DNA of 50,679 nucleotides from a virus, in the IMG/VR virus record IMGVR_UViG_3300030102_002459, positions 1 to 50,679 of that record, one strand, 5' to 3'. The translations under genes and the position numbers were made by a program. The notes beneath the pieces were generated by a model. It was not told the origin of the DNA. It saw only the letters and a list, made by a program, of their open reading frames with translations, and made no database searches. The first letter of the stretch is position 1. Every line of letters starts with the position of its first letter. This document shows, in pieces, positions 1 through 5,050 of this stretch.

Positions 1-75
1 TTTAGTTATTTTAGAAATAACTTTACGATTACTTAAGCTTCTAGCTCTTTGGTATTTGTATAAGTCTTTTTTCAT
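1..75 (-). CDS. Small gene cut by left edge of window (C-terminus missing)
   Basis: An open frame starts with ATG at 75 and runs off the window with no stop. The 25 visible residues are strongly basic and begin MKKDLYKYQRARSLSNRK. The start lies one base after the stop codon of the 86-aa gene upstream (77-79), the tight spacing seen throughout this array. No family is recognised; a small nucleic-acid-binding protein would fit the charge, but that is only inference. Confidence 0.5.
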   Translation of the reverse strand, partial: MKKDLYKYQRARSLSNRKVISKITK

Positions 76-76
76 A

Positions 77-337
77 TTAATCGCCTTTGTATTTACCCAT
101 AGAGTTATAAAACGATTGCGCCGCTTGATTAGAAAGTTCACGTCTAGCTTCATATTCCGCCTTGTGATCAAGAAAGTAATCGATACGCTCTTTGATACCA
201 TCTTCGGTTTCTGCAGTTAGTCTAGTGATGTAGTATGGAAACTCACCGAAAGCTTCGCATGAATAACCACTTGCTGATTTACCAGTGTAAGTAGTCCACT
301 CGTTGTAGTCATAATTTATATTTCTATAAGTTTTCAT
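77..337 (-). CDS. Hypothetical 86-aa protein
   Basis: A complete 86-aa frame. The N-terminal half is rich in Tyr, Trp and Gly. The C-terminal half looks like a charged helix (about residues 45-75, with DGIKERIDYFLDHKAEYEAR). The start ATG at 337 overlaps the end of the 39-aa frame upstream and is preceded by ATAACTATT, close to the TAACTATG start context repeated in this array. No catalytic motif, signal peptide or membrane segment is seen. Family not recognised. Its position suggests an early-expressed host-interaction gene, which is inference from location only. Confidence 0.6.
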   Translation of the reverse strand: MKTYRNINYDYNEWTTYTGKSASGYSCEAFGEFPYYITRLTAETEDGIKERIDYFLDHKAEYEARRELSNQAAQSFYNSMGKYKGD

Positions 338-443
338 AATAGTTATTTATTAAAGATGTTAGATATTCGTCATCATTTAGCTCTGACTCGTTTAAGTCAT
401 GAGCGTAAATGAATCTGATTAAAGATATTAAATCTCTTTGCAT
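324..443 (-). CDS. Hypothetical 39-aa acidic microprotein
   Basis: A 39-aa frame from ATG at 443 (context CTAACTATG) to TAG at 324-326. It starts MQRDLISLIRFIYAHDLNES, then becomes acidic (ELNDDEYL). Its last 14 bases overlap the start of the 86-aa gene, and only 11 bases separate its start from the gene before it. It fills what would otherwise be a gap and shares the start context of its neighbours, which is why it is called. Function unknown. Confidence 0.5.
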   Translation of the reverse strand: MQRDLISLIRFIYAHDLNESELNDDEYLTSLINNYYENL

Positions 444-454
444 AGTTAGTTATT

Positions 455-589
455 TTAGAACATTCCAAAGTCAGCGTTTAAATCACCTGTTGCAAATTGG
501 ACTATTAAGCCAATAATGCCGAGTGATGCTAGTGTTATATAGCCATAAACAACTACTTTTAGAATTGTATAGTGATTAAATTTTCGCAT
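455..589 (-). CDS. Hypothetical 44-aa single-pass membrane microprotein
   Basis: A 44-aa frame from ATG at 589 to TAA at 455-457. Residues about 10-32 form one hydrophobic segment (VVVYGYITLASLGIIGLIV), after a short basic N-terminus (MRKFNHY), so an inner-membrane protein with one helix is likely. It lies directly downstream of promoter-like copy 1, with 14 bases between the -10-like block and the ATG, and would head a unit of at least four small genes. Role unknown; small phage membrane proteins often modify host physiology or block superinfection, but nothing here proves that. Confidence 0.55.
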   Translation of the reverse strand: MRKFNHYTILKVVVYGYITLASLGIIGLIVQFATGDLNADFGMF

Positions 590-603
590 AATTATTTTAT
601 ATT

Positions 604-633
604 ATTATCCAATAGTTATTATATTTTGTTTGT
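604..633 (-). promoter_or_regulatory. Promoter-like element, copy 1 of 6
   Basis: Read on the minus strand: ACAAACAAAA block (ACA at 633-631), 20-base gap, then GGATAAT (610-604). All six copies in this region have exactly 20 bases between ACA and GGATAAT. This copy lies before the 44-aa membrane gene, and the stop codon of the 67-aa gene (619-621) falls inside it. GGATAAT resembles a -10 hexamer. The upstream block does not match the Bacteroidota -33/-7 consensus. Confidence 0.6.
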
Positions 634-822
634 ACAAGTTAATGTAGTGTAGTAATTTTCCCAAACAAGTTGTTTGTCTTCATTGTCAAGAGGTAATAAG
701 TTTTCCACTTCATAACCCACCATTGCAGTTGCAATAGCGTTAATGATTTCACGTTTAAGTATTTCACGATTGACTTCATCAAACGCTTGTTTCCAAGTTT
801 TATATTTAGAATTGTAGTACAT
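619..822 (-). CDS. Hypothetical 67-aa protein
   Basis: The frame is open to an ATG at 927, but the ATG at 822 is preferred. It has the array's ATAACTATG context, and the upstream extension would translate straight through the tRNA-like element at 850-889. The resulting 67-aa protein is helical and charged (KTWKQAFDEVNREILKREI), then acidic (LLPLDNEDKQLVWE). It ends in TCTNKI, whose codons form part of promoter-like copy 1. Family not recognised. Confidence 0.55.
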   Translation of the reverse strand: MYYNSKYKTWKQAFDEVNREILKREIINAIATAMVGYEVENLLPLDNEDKQLVWENYYTTLTCTNKI

Positions 823-849
823 AGTTATATATTTTAAAAAGTTAGTAGA

Positions 850-889
850 TGTCACGGTGAGAATCGAACTCACATTAACCATTGTGACA
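850..889 (-). ncRNA. tRNA-like element: acceptor stem plus canonical T-arm only
   Basis: On the minus strand TGTCAC (889-884) pairs with GTGACA (855-850). Between them, after a 10-base linker, is a perfect T-arm: GTGAG (873-869), loop TTCGATT (868-862), CTCAC (861-857). One unpaired C (856) joins the arms. This is the acceptor/T-arm half of a tRNA without a convincing D-arm or anticodon arm. It could be a degenerate tRNA, a phage attachment-site remnant copied from the 3' end of a host tRNA, a transcript-processing signal, or a terminator-like structure. Seen directly; the role is inference. Confidence 0.5.
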
Positions 890-958
890 ATTATCTGTTC
901 AACATTATTTATACTCGTGATGTACACATTTCAACGCGCGAGTTAAAATGAAGAGTGA

Positions 959-1189
959 TTATATCACATCAACATTTTGTAGAACTTTAGGAATTGAAGT
1001 CGAAGAAGTATATGACTTATATTTTTCCCAGCAATTTAATTTAGTTAAATTATCTTTCATTAGTTCAAAAGCTTTATCATGATTGTATTTGAAAGTTTTT
1101 CCAGATTTGAAAGTAACTTCGATGATAGAGTTTTGACCGATTAGTGATTTGCGAATAACAAATCTTTTTGATTGAATTGAATTTTGCAT
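959..1189 (-). CDS. Hypothetical 76-aa protein
   Basis: A complete 76-aa frame from ATG at 1189 (context ATAACTATG). It is basic at the N-terminus (MQNSIQSKRFVIRKS), followed by alternating hydrophobic/polar residues suggesting a small beta-sheet (SLIGQNSIIEVTFKSGKTFKYN) and a short helix. It lies downstream of promoter-like copy 2 with 36 bases of leader. The fold could be a small SH3/OB-like nucleic-acid binder, which is speculation. No recognised family. Confidence 0.6.
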   Translation of the reverse strand: MQNSIQSKRFVIRKSLIGQNSIIEVTFKSGKTFKYNHDKAFELMKDNLTKLNCWEKYKSYTSSTSIPKVLQNVDVI

Positions 1190-1225
1190 AGTTATTATAT
1201 TTAAGAATTAGTATTTGTTTATTAT

Positions 1226-1255
1226 ATTATCCAGTTTGAGTTTAGTTTTGTTTGT
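1226..1255 (-). promoter_or_regulatory. Promoter-like element, copy 2 of 6
   Basis: Minus strand ACAAACAAAACTAA with ACA at 1255-1253, 20-base gap, GGATAAT at 1232-1226. The upstream block encodes the last residues (HKQN) of the 44-aa gene, whose stop (1242-1244) sits inside the element. Serves the 76-aa gene. Confidence 0.6.
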
Positions 1256-1376
1256 GAATTATTTTATTTAACTCAATATCTACAAGTTCAGATATTTCAT
1301 CATTAGTTAAATGATTATATTCTTGTATGAAGTCAGTGAATAAATCTTCTCGTAGTGTATCGATATCAAGTTTCAT
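1242..1376 (-). CDS. Hypothetical 44-aa acidic microprotein
   Basis: A 44-aa frame from ATG at 1376 to TAA at 1242-1244. It is acidic and helical: MKLDIDTLREDLFTDFIQEY, then NDEISELVDIELNKI. It follows promoter-like copy 3 with 25 bases of leader, and its 3' end overlaps copy 2. Acidic helical microproteins are common among phage inhibitors of host enzymes, but the sequence alone gives no target. Confidence 0.5.
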   Translation of the reverse strand: MKLDIDTLREDLFTDFIQEYNHLTNDEISELVDIELNKIIHKQN

Positions 1377-1401
1377 AATTTAATTATTTTAAGTTTATTA
1401 T

Positions 1402-1431
1402 ATTATCCAATTAGTTATTAGTTTTGTTTGT
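1402..1431 (-). promoter_or_regulatory. Promoter-like element, copy 3 of 6
   Basis: Minus strand TTTACAAACAAAAC (ACA at 1431-1429), 20-base gap, GGATAAT at 1408-1402. Unlike other copies it lies wholly in an intergenic gap (1377-1486). Serves the 44-aa acidic gene at 1242-1376. Confidence 0.6.
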
Positions 1432-1486
1432 AAAGTGTATATTTGTTTAGTATTTAAAAAATAGTTAGAAGTATAACACTAAATGT

Positions 1487-1651
1487 CTATTTATATTGTT
1501 GAATTATTTTATTTACTTCAATTATATTATTATATTTATTATTAAATAGTATTTCATTATTTGAAGAATTTAGTATTGTAAAGTCATATAACTTATTATT
1601 ATGACAATATTGTATTTGAAATTTAGTTTTTACATTGAAGACATTTAACAT
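1487..1651 (-). CDS. Hypothetical 54-aa Asn/Lys-rich protein
   Basis: A 54-aa frame from ATG at 1651 to TAG at 1487-1489. Very rich in Asn, Lys, Ile and Tyr, as expected from this extremely A/T-rich stretch (MLNVFNVKTKFQIQYCHNNK). It is called because it lies immediately downstream of promoter-like copy 4 (26 bases of leader) in the same layout as its neighbours. The low complexity makes it less certain than the others. No family recognised. Confidence 0.42.
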   Translation of the reverse strand: MLNVFNVKTKFQIQYCHNNKLYDFTILNSSNNEILFNNKYNNIIEVNKIIQQYK

Positions 1652-1677
1652 ATTTAGTATTTTTTATTTACATTATT

Positions 1678-1707
1678 ATTATCCAAATTGACTTGTGTTT
1701 TGTCTGT
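1678..1707 (-). promoter_or_regulatory. Promoter-like element, copy 4 of 6
   Basis: Minus strand TTTTACAGACAAAAC (ACA at 1707-1705), 20-base gap, GGATAAT at 1684-1678. It lies 8 bases past the stop of the 78-aa gene and serves the 54-aa gene. Confidence 0.6.
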
Positions 1708-1715
1708 AAAATTAT

Positions 1716-1952
1716 TTATATAATTATATAGTCTAAATCAAATTCGTCAGTTAGTTGAGTGAATTTAATATTGTTAGCTGCAAGAGCTTCTATAGTTTCA
1801 GGCAGGCATTGTATAGTGTATTCGAACAGTATAAATGTATGATCTGAAAAGCTAGATTGATCCAGGTTGTTGTCAGCAAAGAACTGGTCACAGTCATCAA
1901 TGTAATGGATCTCGTCATTGGGTAGTAGTGATTGTAAAGTATTGTAATTCAT
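1716..1952 (-). CDS. Hypothetical 78-aa acidic protein
   Basis: A complete frame of 78 aa from ATG at 1952. Acidic (NDEIHYIDDCDQFFADNN ... DEFDLDYIII) with few basic residues. A central segment SDHTFILFEYTIQCL looks like a beta-strand core. The strongly negative surface would suit a DNA mimic or an inhibitor of a nucleic-acid-binding host protein, but that is speculation. Preceded by promoter-like copy 5 with 19 bases of leader. Its codon use is less biased than the adjacent 54-aa gene, supporting a real gene. Confidence 0.6.
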   Translation of the reverse strand: MNYNTLQSLLPNDEIHYIDDCDQFFADNNLDQSSFSDHTFILFEYTIQCLPETIEALAANNIKFTQLTDEFDLDYIII

Positions 1953-1971
1953 ATATATATTATTTAGTATT

Positions 1972-2001
1972 ATTATCCGGGTTGATTAGTATTTGATCTG
2001 T
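1972..2001 (-). promoter_or_regulatory. Promoter-like element, copy 5 of 6
   Basis: Minus strand ACAGATCAAA (ACA at 2001-1999), 20-base gap, GGATAAT at 1978-1972. The stop codon of the 24-aa frame (2005-2007) is three bases upstream. Serves the 78-aa gene. Confidence 0.6.
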
Positions 2002-2004
2002 GAT

Positions 2005-2079
2005 TTAGTTAGTCTGGTTAGTTACAGTATTGTACATGTTGATCAGTTGATCGGCAGTAAACATAGTTAGATAGTGCAT
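2005..2079 (-). CDS. Possible 24-aa microprotein
   Basis: A 24-aa frame from ATG at 2079 (context ATAACTATG, identical to the starts at 1189 and 822) to TAA at 2005-2007: MHYLTMFTADQLINMYNTVT and four more residues. It lies where each neighbouring promoter-like copy has a gene, 29 bases below copy 6. An internal Met at residue 6 is another possible start. It may be a leader peptide or a genuine microprotein. Too short to judge coding bias. Confidence 0.38.
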   Translation of the reverse strand: MHYLTMFTADQLINMYNTVTNQTN

Positions 2080-2108
2080 AGTTATATTGTTTAAGTTATT
2101 ACATATAT

Positions 2109-2138
2109 ATTATCCAGGTCAATCAGTAATTAGTCTGT
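2109..2138 (-). promoter_or_regulatory. Promoter-like element, copy 6 of 6 (outermost)
   Basis: Minus strand TTTTTACAGACTAA (ACA at 2138-2136), 20-base gap, GGATAAT at 2115-2109. It is the copy nearest the divergent control region and the likely entry point for minus-strand transcription of the array. Confidence 0.6.
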
Positions 2139-2141
2139 AAA

Positions 2142-2414
2142 AAGTCAAAGGGTAGGGGGTAACCGGCTGAAAATCAAGGGTATATGCGTAAAAATCTAGA
2201 AAAACAGGGGGACCCGGTAAAATCAAAATCGTTTTTGTAACAGACTGATAATCAAAATGTTAGGGGGTAGCACTATACTTCTAAATATCTAACGACTTTT
2301 TTTGTGACACTAGCCTTATAAGTAGTATTAGTAACAGGCTTATGTCACACTGAGGTAAAAAAACAGTGAAATCTGTAAGTATATATATTATAAACGAATT
2401 TTAAAAATAAGTAT
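2142..2414. promoter_or_regulatory. Divergent control region, possible replication origin
   Basis: No gene is visible here. The region separates the minus-strand micro-gene array from the plus-strand late genes. In an otherwise very A/T-rich sequence it carries G-runs on the plus strand: GGG 2150-2152, GGGGG 2155-2159, GGG 2178-2180, GGGGG 2207-2211, GGGGG 2263-2267. Two are in the shared context TAGGGGGTA (2153-2161, minus its last base variation, and 2261-2269). AATCAA occurs three times (around 2172, 2221 and 2250). A large inverted repeat follows at 2303-2349, then an A/T-rich stretch TATATATTATAAACG (about 2381-2395) that could hold the promoter for the fibre gene. An origin, operator cluster or packaging site would all fit; which one is unknown. 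Confidence 0.5.
2303..2349. repeat. Inverted repeat (imperfect stem-loop) before the fibre gene
   Basis: TGTGACA (2303-2309) is the exact inverse of TGTCACA (2343-2349). Inside, TAGCC (2311-2315) pairs with GGCT plus TA (2337-2342) around one bulged base, leaving a loop of about 21 bases. It could be a protein-binding operator or a leader hairpin. The same arms, TTGTGACA and ATGTCAC, flank the tRNA-like element at 849-889. Confidence 0.5.
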
Positions 2415-4643
2415 ATGGCTATTATTTATTCATATCCGTACGTAAGCACGGTAAATAACTCAGATACACTAGTAATAAGCGTGTCAGATACTACAGCAGA
2501 CAACGGGTTTTTAACTAAAAGCCTTACTGCAGACGATTTAGCATCGTATGTGACAGCACGTGTTAATCTAAACTTTTTAGGAGACACCGGAACAGGTGTT
2601 GTAAATCTTGATACACAAAATTTAAGTATTACAGGTACTGCAAACGAAATAGAAACAGCAGCAAGCAGTCAAACTATACAAATCGGACTGCCGGACAATG
2701 TAACGATAACAAATAATTTAACAGTAGGACAAGGCGTTAGCGGTAATCTCATAGTTGGAGACAGCGGTTCTCAAAGCCAGATATCAGGTTATTTGAATTT
2801 AGGTGAAGTATTTGTTGCAGACACACTAGAAGTAGATGGTGACACTACACTTAACAACGATCTTGATGTAAGTGGCAACGCTGAAATTGGTGGATCACTA
2901 AATATGACGTTAAGTAGAATTAATAATGTTCTTGATCCTACTCAACCTCAAGACGCTGCAACTAAACAATACGTTGATACAGCTGTAACTGGTTTACTAG
3001 AATTTAAAGGTACATTTAGAGCTGATACTGGAGAAATACTTTCAGGTACAAATGCTGGCTTCCATATATATAACTGCCCAGGTGGCGCAGGCTCAAGAGT
3101 TGGTTTTAACACGGGTGATTACTACATTGTATCTAGTTTTCCTGGGCAGTTTTATTGCTCAGGTCCTTTACTACAAACAGGAGATTCTATATTAGCCACT
3201 AGAGACAGAGCTGCCGGGTCATCTGTGATTAGTGATTGGGCAACGTTAGAAGGTGACAATGTTGAAGGTACAGGTCTAAATGGTAAAATACCGCTTTGGA
3301 CAGATACCCAAACACTAGGTGTTAGTAATATAAATCAAGATCCTATATCAGGAAACATCAGTGTATCGGCACCTACAACAATCAGCTCAACTCTTAATGT
3401 TTCTAGTGATTTAGAACTTGGCGCTGATCTGCTAGTTGGCGGTGGTACTGTACTTATGGGTGGTGGTACTATAGAAGAGTTAGCGCCTCCAGTAGATCCT
3501 CAAGATGCAACTAATAAAGCTTATGTTGATGGTTTAACCAGTACAAATGCTAGCAATATATCTACCAACGCAAGTAATATTTCGGCTAATACAACGTCGA
3601 TACAGACTAATGCCACAAATATCGCTACCAACACGACAGATATAGCGACAAACGCCTCTGATATAGCAGGTATTGCTCCTAATGTTGCTACAAATGCACA
3701 AAATATTGCGACTAACGCAACGAACATAGCTACAAACTCTGCCGGTATATCTACTAATGCTAACGCTATTACAGGAAAGGTTGATAGAGCTGGCGACACG
3801 ATGAGCGGCGATCTTAGTATCGTAAGCACCACCGGGAACCCAGTACTAACGGTAAACAATGTTGAACCCACTGGTACTAATTTTCAAGCTGCTATAGTTA
3901 GCCTACGTGCTACAGAAACAATCACTAATACCGTAAGCAGGGGAACTATTACAATACATGGGCCAAACAGCTTAAATACTGGAGGCGCAGGAAATCTTGT
4001 TATAGAAAATAAAACGGTAGCTGGAGGTCAAGTTGTAATAGCATCTAAAGACGCAGCTACTACTTATTTTAACAGGTTTAAAACAAACGGTCAAGTACAA
4101 TTTGAACAGTACGGGTCTGGTACATTAACAGGAACAGCTACACGCAACATAAGCGTTGACGCAAGTGGTAATTTAATTGAAACACCTGTGTCTGTTACTA
4201 CTAATACAACATTAATAAATGGTTTAGTAAATAACCTAGCTTCTGCAGGTAGCGGTAGTTTTGACTTTATGGAATGGGTAAGTAATATTACTAGTTCTAC
4301 GCAAATACCAGTTATGAAAACACCTAGAGACTTAGTATTAAAATCAGTATCTTATTCTTGGATGGGTGATACAGCTCTATCAATAGGTGTTGGTGAACAA
4401 GTAGCATTTACCATTGGTACCATACCATCAGGTTCTAATCCTGTTATAGCAAACTACACATCGGCTGTCAGTTTATTTGATTTAACAAATGCTGATGATG
4501 GTACATACGCTAATGATGTAGTAACTGGACTTAATCAAAATTTTAGTGCTGGAGATGTTATTGCGGTAGTTGGACAAGAAACAGGTACTGTTACACCAAA
4601 CTCAGGTGAATTAAGTTTAACATTCGAGTTTGAAGTAAGCTAA
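2415..4643 (+). CDS. Tail fibre / receptor-binding fibre protein
   Basis: 742 aa. The N-terminal region, with short beta repeats such as NLTVGQGVSGNLIVGDSGSQ, resembles the shaft of trimeric phage fibres. Two copies of a fibre signature, DPQDAATKQYVD-like (about residues 175-190) and DPQDATNKAYVD (about 360-372), are recognisable. Residues about 376-450 are a run of seven-residue TNASNIS/TNATNIA repeats, a trimeric coiled coil. KVDRAGDTMSGDL follows, matching the KVDKSGDTMTG motif common in phage fibres. The last 130 residues (from SGSFDFMEW) form a distinct C-terminal beta domain that is probably the receptor-binding head. It is the first plus-strand gene, far from the other tail genes, and is followed by a hairpin, so it may be expressed separately. 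Start chosen at ATG 2415 after an A/T-rich leader. Confidence 0.75.
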   Translation: MAIIYSYPYVSTVNNSDTLVISVSDTTADNGFLTKSLTADDLASYVTARVNLNFLGDTGTGVVNLDTQNLSITGTANEIETAASSQTIQIGLPDNVTITNNLTVGQGVSGNLIVGDSGSQSQISGYLNLGEVFVADTLEVDGDTTLNNDLDVSGNAEIGGSLNMTLSRINNVLDPTQPQDAATKQYVDTAVTGLLEFKGTFRADTGEILSGTNAGFHIYNCPGGAGSRVGFNTGDYYIVSSFPGQFYCSGPLLQTGDSILATRDRAAGSSVISDWATLEGDNVEGTGLNGKIPLWTDTQTLGVSNINQDPISGNISVSAPTTISSTLNVSSDLELGADLLVGGGTVLMGGGTIEELAPPVDPQDATNKAYVDGLTSTNASNISTNASNISANTTSIQTNATNIATNTTDIATNASDIAGIAPNVATNAQNIATNATNIATNSAGISTNANAITGKVDRAGDTMSGDLSIVSTTGNPVLTVNNVEPTGTNFQAAIVSLRATETITNTVSRGTITIHGPNSLNTGGAGNLVIENKTVAGGQVVIASKDAATTYFNRFKTNGQVQFEQYGSGTLTGTATRNISVDASGNLIETPVSVTTNTTLINGLVNNLASAGSGSFDFMEWVSNITSSTQIPVMKTPRDLVLKSVSYSWMGDTALSIGVGEQVAFTIGTIPSGSNPVIANYTSAVSLFDLTNADDGTYANDVVTGLNQNFSAGDVIAVVGQETGTVTPNSGELSLTFEFEVS
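3540..3773 (+). repeat. Heptad-coding repeat tract in the fibre gene
   Basis: About ten 21-base units encode degenerate TNASNIS/TNATNIA/TNTTDIA heptads with Ile or Val at a fixed position. The bases vary while the heptads persist, so selection acts on the protein: a trimeric coiled-coil shaft. Such tracts are places where phages change shaft length by recombination. Confidence 0.7.
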
Positions 4644-4651
4644 AAAAGTAA

Positions 4652-4674
4652 AAATCACTAAAACCAAGTGATTT
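4652..4674 (+). terminator. Stem-loop after the fibre gene
   Basis: AAATCACT (4652-4659) pairs perfectly with AGTGATTT (4667-4674) around a 7-base loop. There is no T-run, so it may be a weak terminator or a transcript-stabilising hairpin. A second small hairpin, TGCTC/GAGCA, lies just downstream (about 4689-4704). No gene is seen in 4644-4733. Confidence 0.45.
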
Positions 4675-4733
4675 ATAGAATATACCCTGCTCGGGTTAGA
4701 GCAACCAAATAAACTAACATAAAACCAAAACCA

Positions 4734-5018
4734 ATGACACTATATTACAAGACTCATACGTGGAGTAGTCAACCGCAAATATCCGAAGACCAAATAAACT
4801 TTTGGAAGCATATCGCTGATAAAACTAATTGGCGAATAGTACAACTACCAAATGGATATTTTCAAACCGAATATAAAGATCAAGATGGTGCATGGCAAGA
4901 TGTAACTCGTAGAGAAACACTTGACGGAGCTGAAGCTGCAATTGATGGCAGCATTGAGCACTACACTAAAAAGCTTGAATTTGTAAAAGGTCCTAAGGTA
5001 GTAAAAACCTTTGAATAA
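4734..5018 (+). CDS. Hypothetical 94-aa protein
   Basis: 94 aa, starting at ATG 4734 after an A-rich leader. It is rich in Trp, Lys and Asp (HTWSSQPQISEDQINFWKHI; later DQDGAWQDVTRRETLDGAEA). The pattern of short strands then a helix (AEAAIDGSIEHYTKKL) suggests a small alpha/beta domain. No signal peptide or membrane segment. It lies between the fibre gene and groEL. No family recognised; it may be a fibre chaperone or adaptor by position, but that is only inference. Confidence 0.6.
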   Translation: MTLYYKTHTWSSQPQISEDQINFWKHIADKTNWRIVQLPNGYFQTEYKDQDGAWQDVTRRETLDGAEAAIDGSIEHYTKKLEFVKGPKVVKTFE

Positions 5019-5050
5019 TATTATACAATCAAATTAAATTTAATTAAATT

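Noticed and set aside
849-925. A complete tRNA (e.g. Asp, anticodon GTC) ending at 850
   Set aside because: A TTGTCAC anticodon-loop-like string and a TCACG pairing upstream exist, but the anticodon stem does not pair, there is no D-arm with GG, and the outer acceptor pairs mismatch. Only the acceptor/T-arm half is supported.
823-927. N-terminal extension of the 67-aa gene to the ATG at 927
   Set aside because: It would translate through the tRNA-like element, while the ATG at 822 has the array's start context.
601-2141. The repeated elements as plus-strand Bacteroidota promoters (TAGTTTTG in copies 2 and 3)
   Set aside because: Only some copies contain TAnnTTTG in that direction, no plus-strand genes follow, and the fixed 20-base spacing fits the minus-strand reading.
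3521-3871. 116-aa minus-strand frame opposite the fibre heptad repeats
   Set aside because: Val/Ala/Leu-rich sequence produced by the reverse of the TNATNIA repeats; a repeat artefact.
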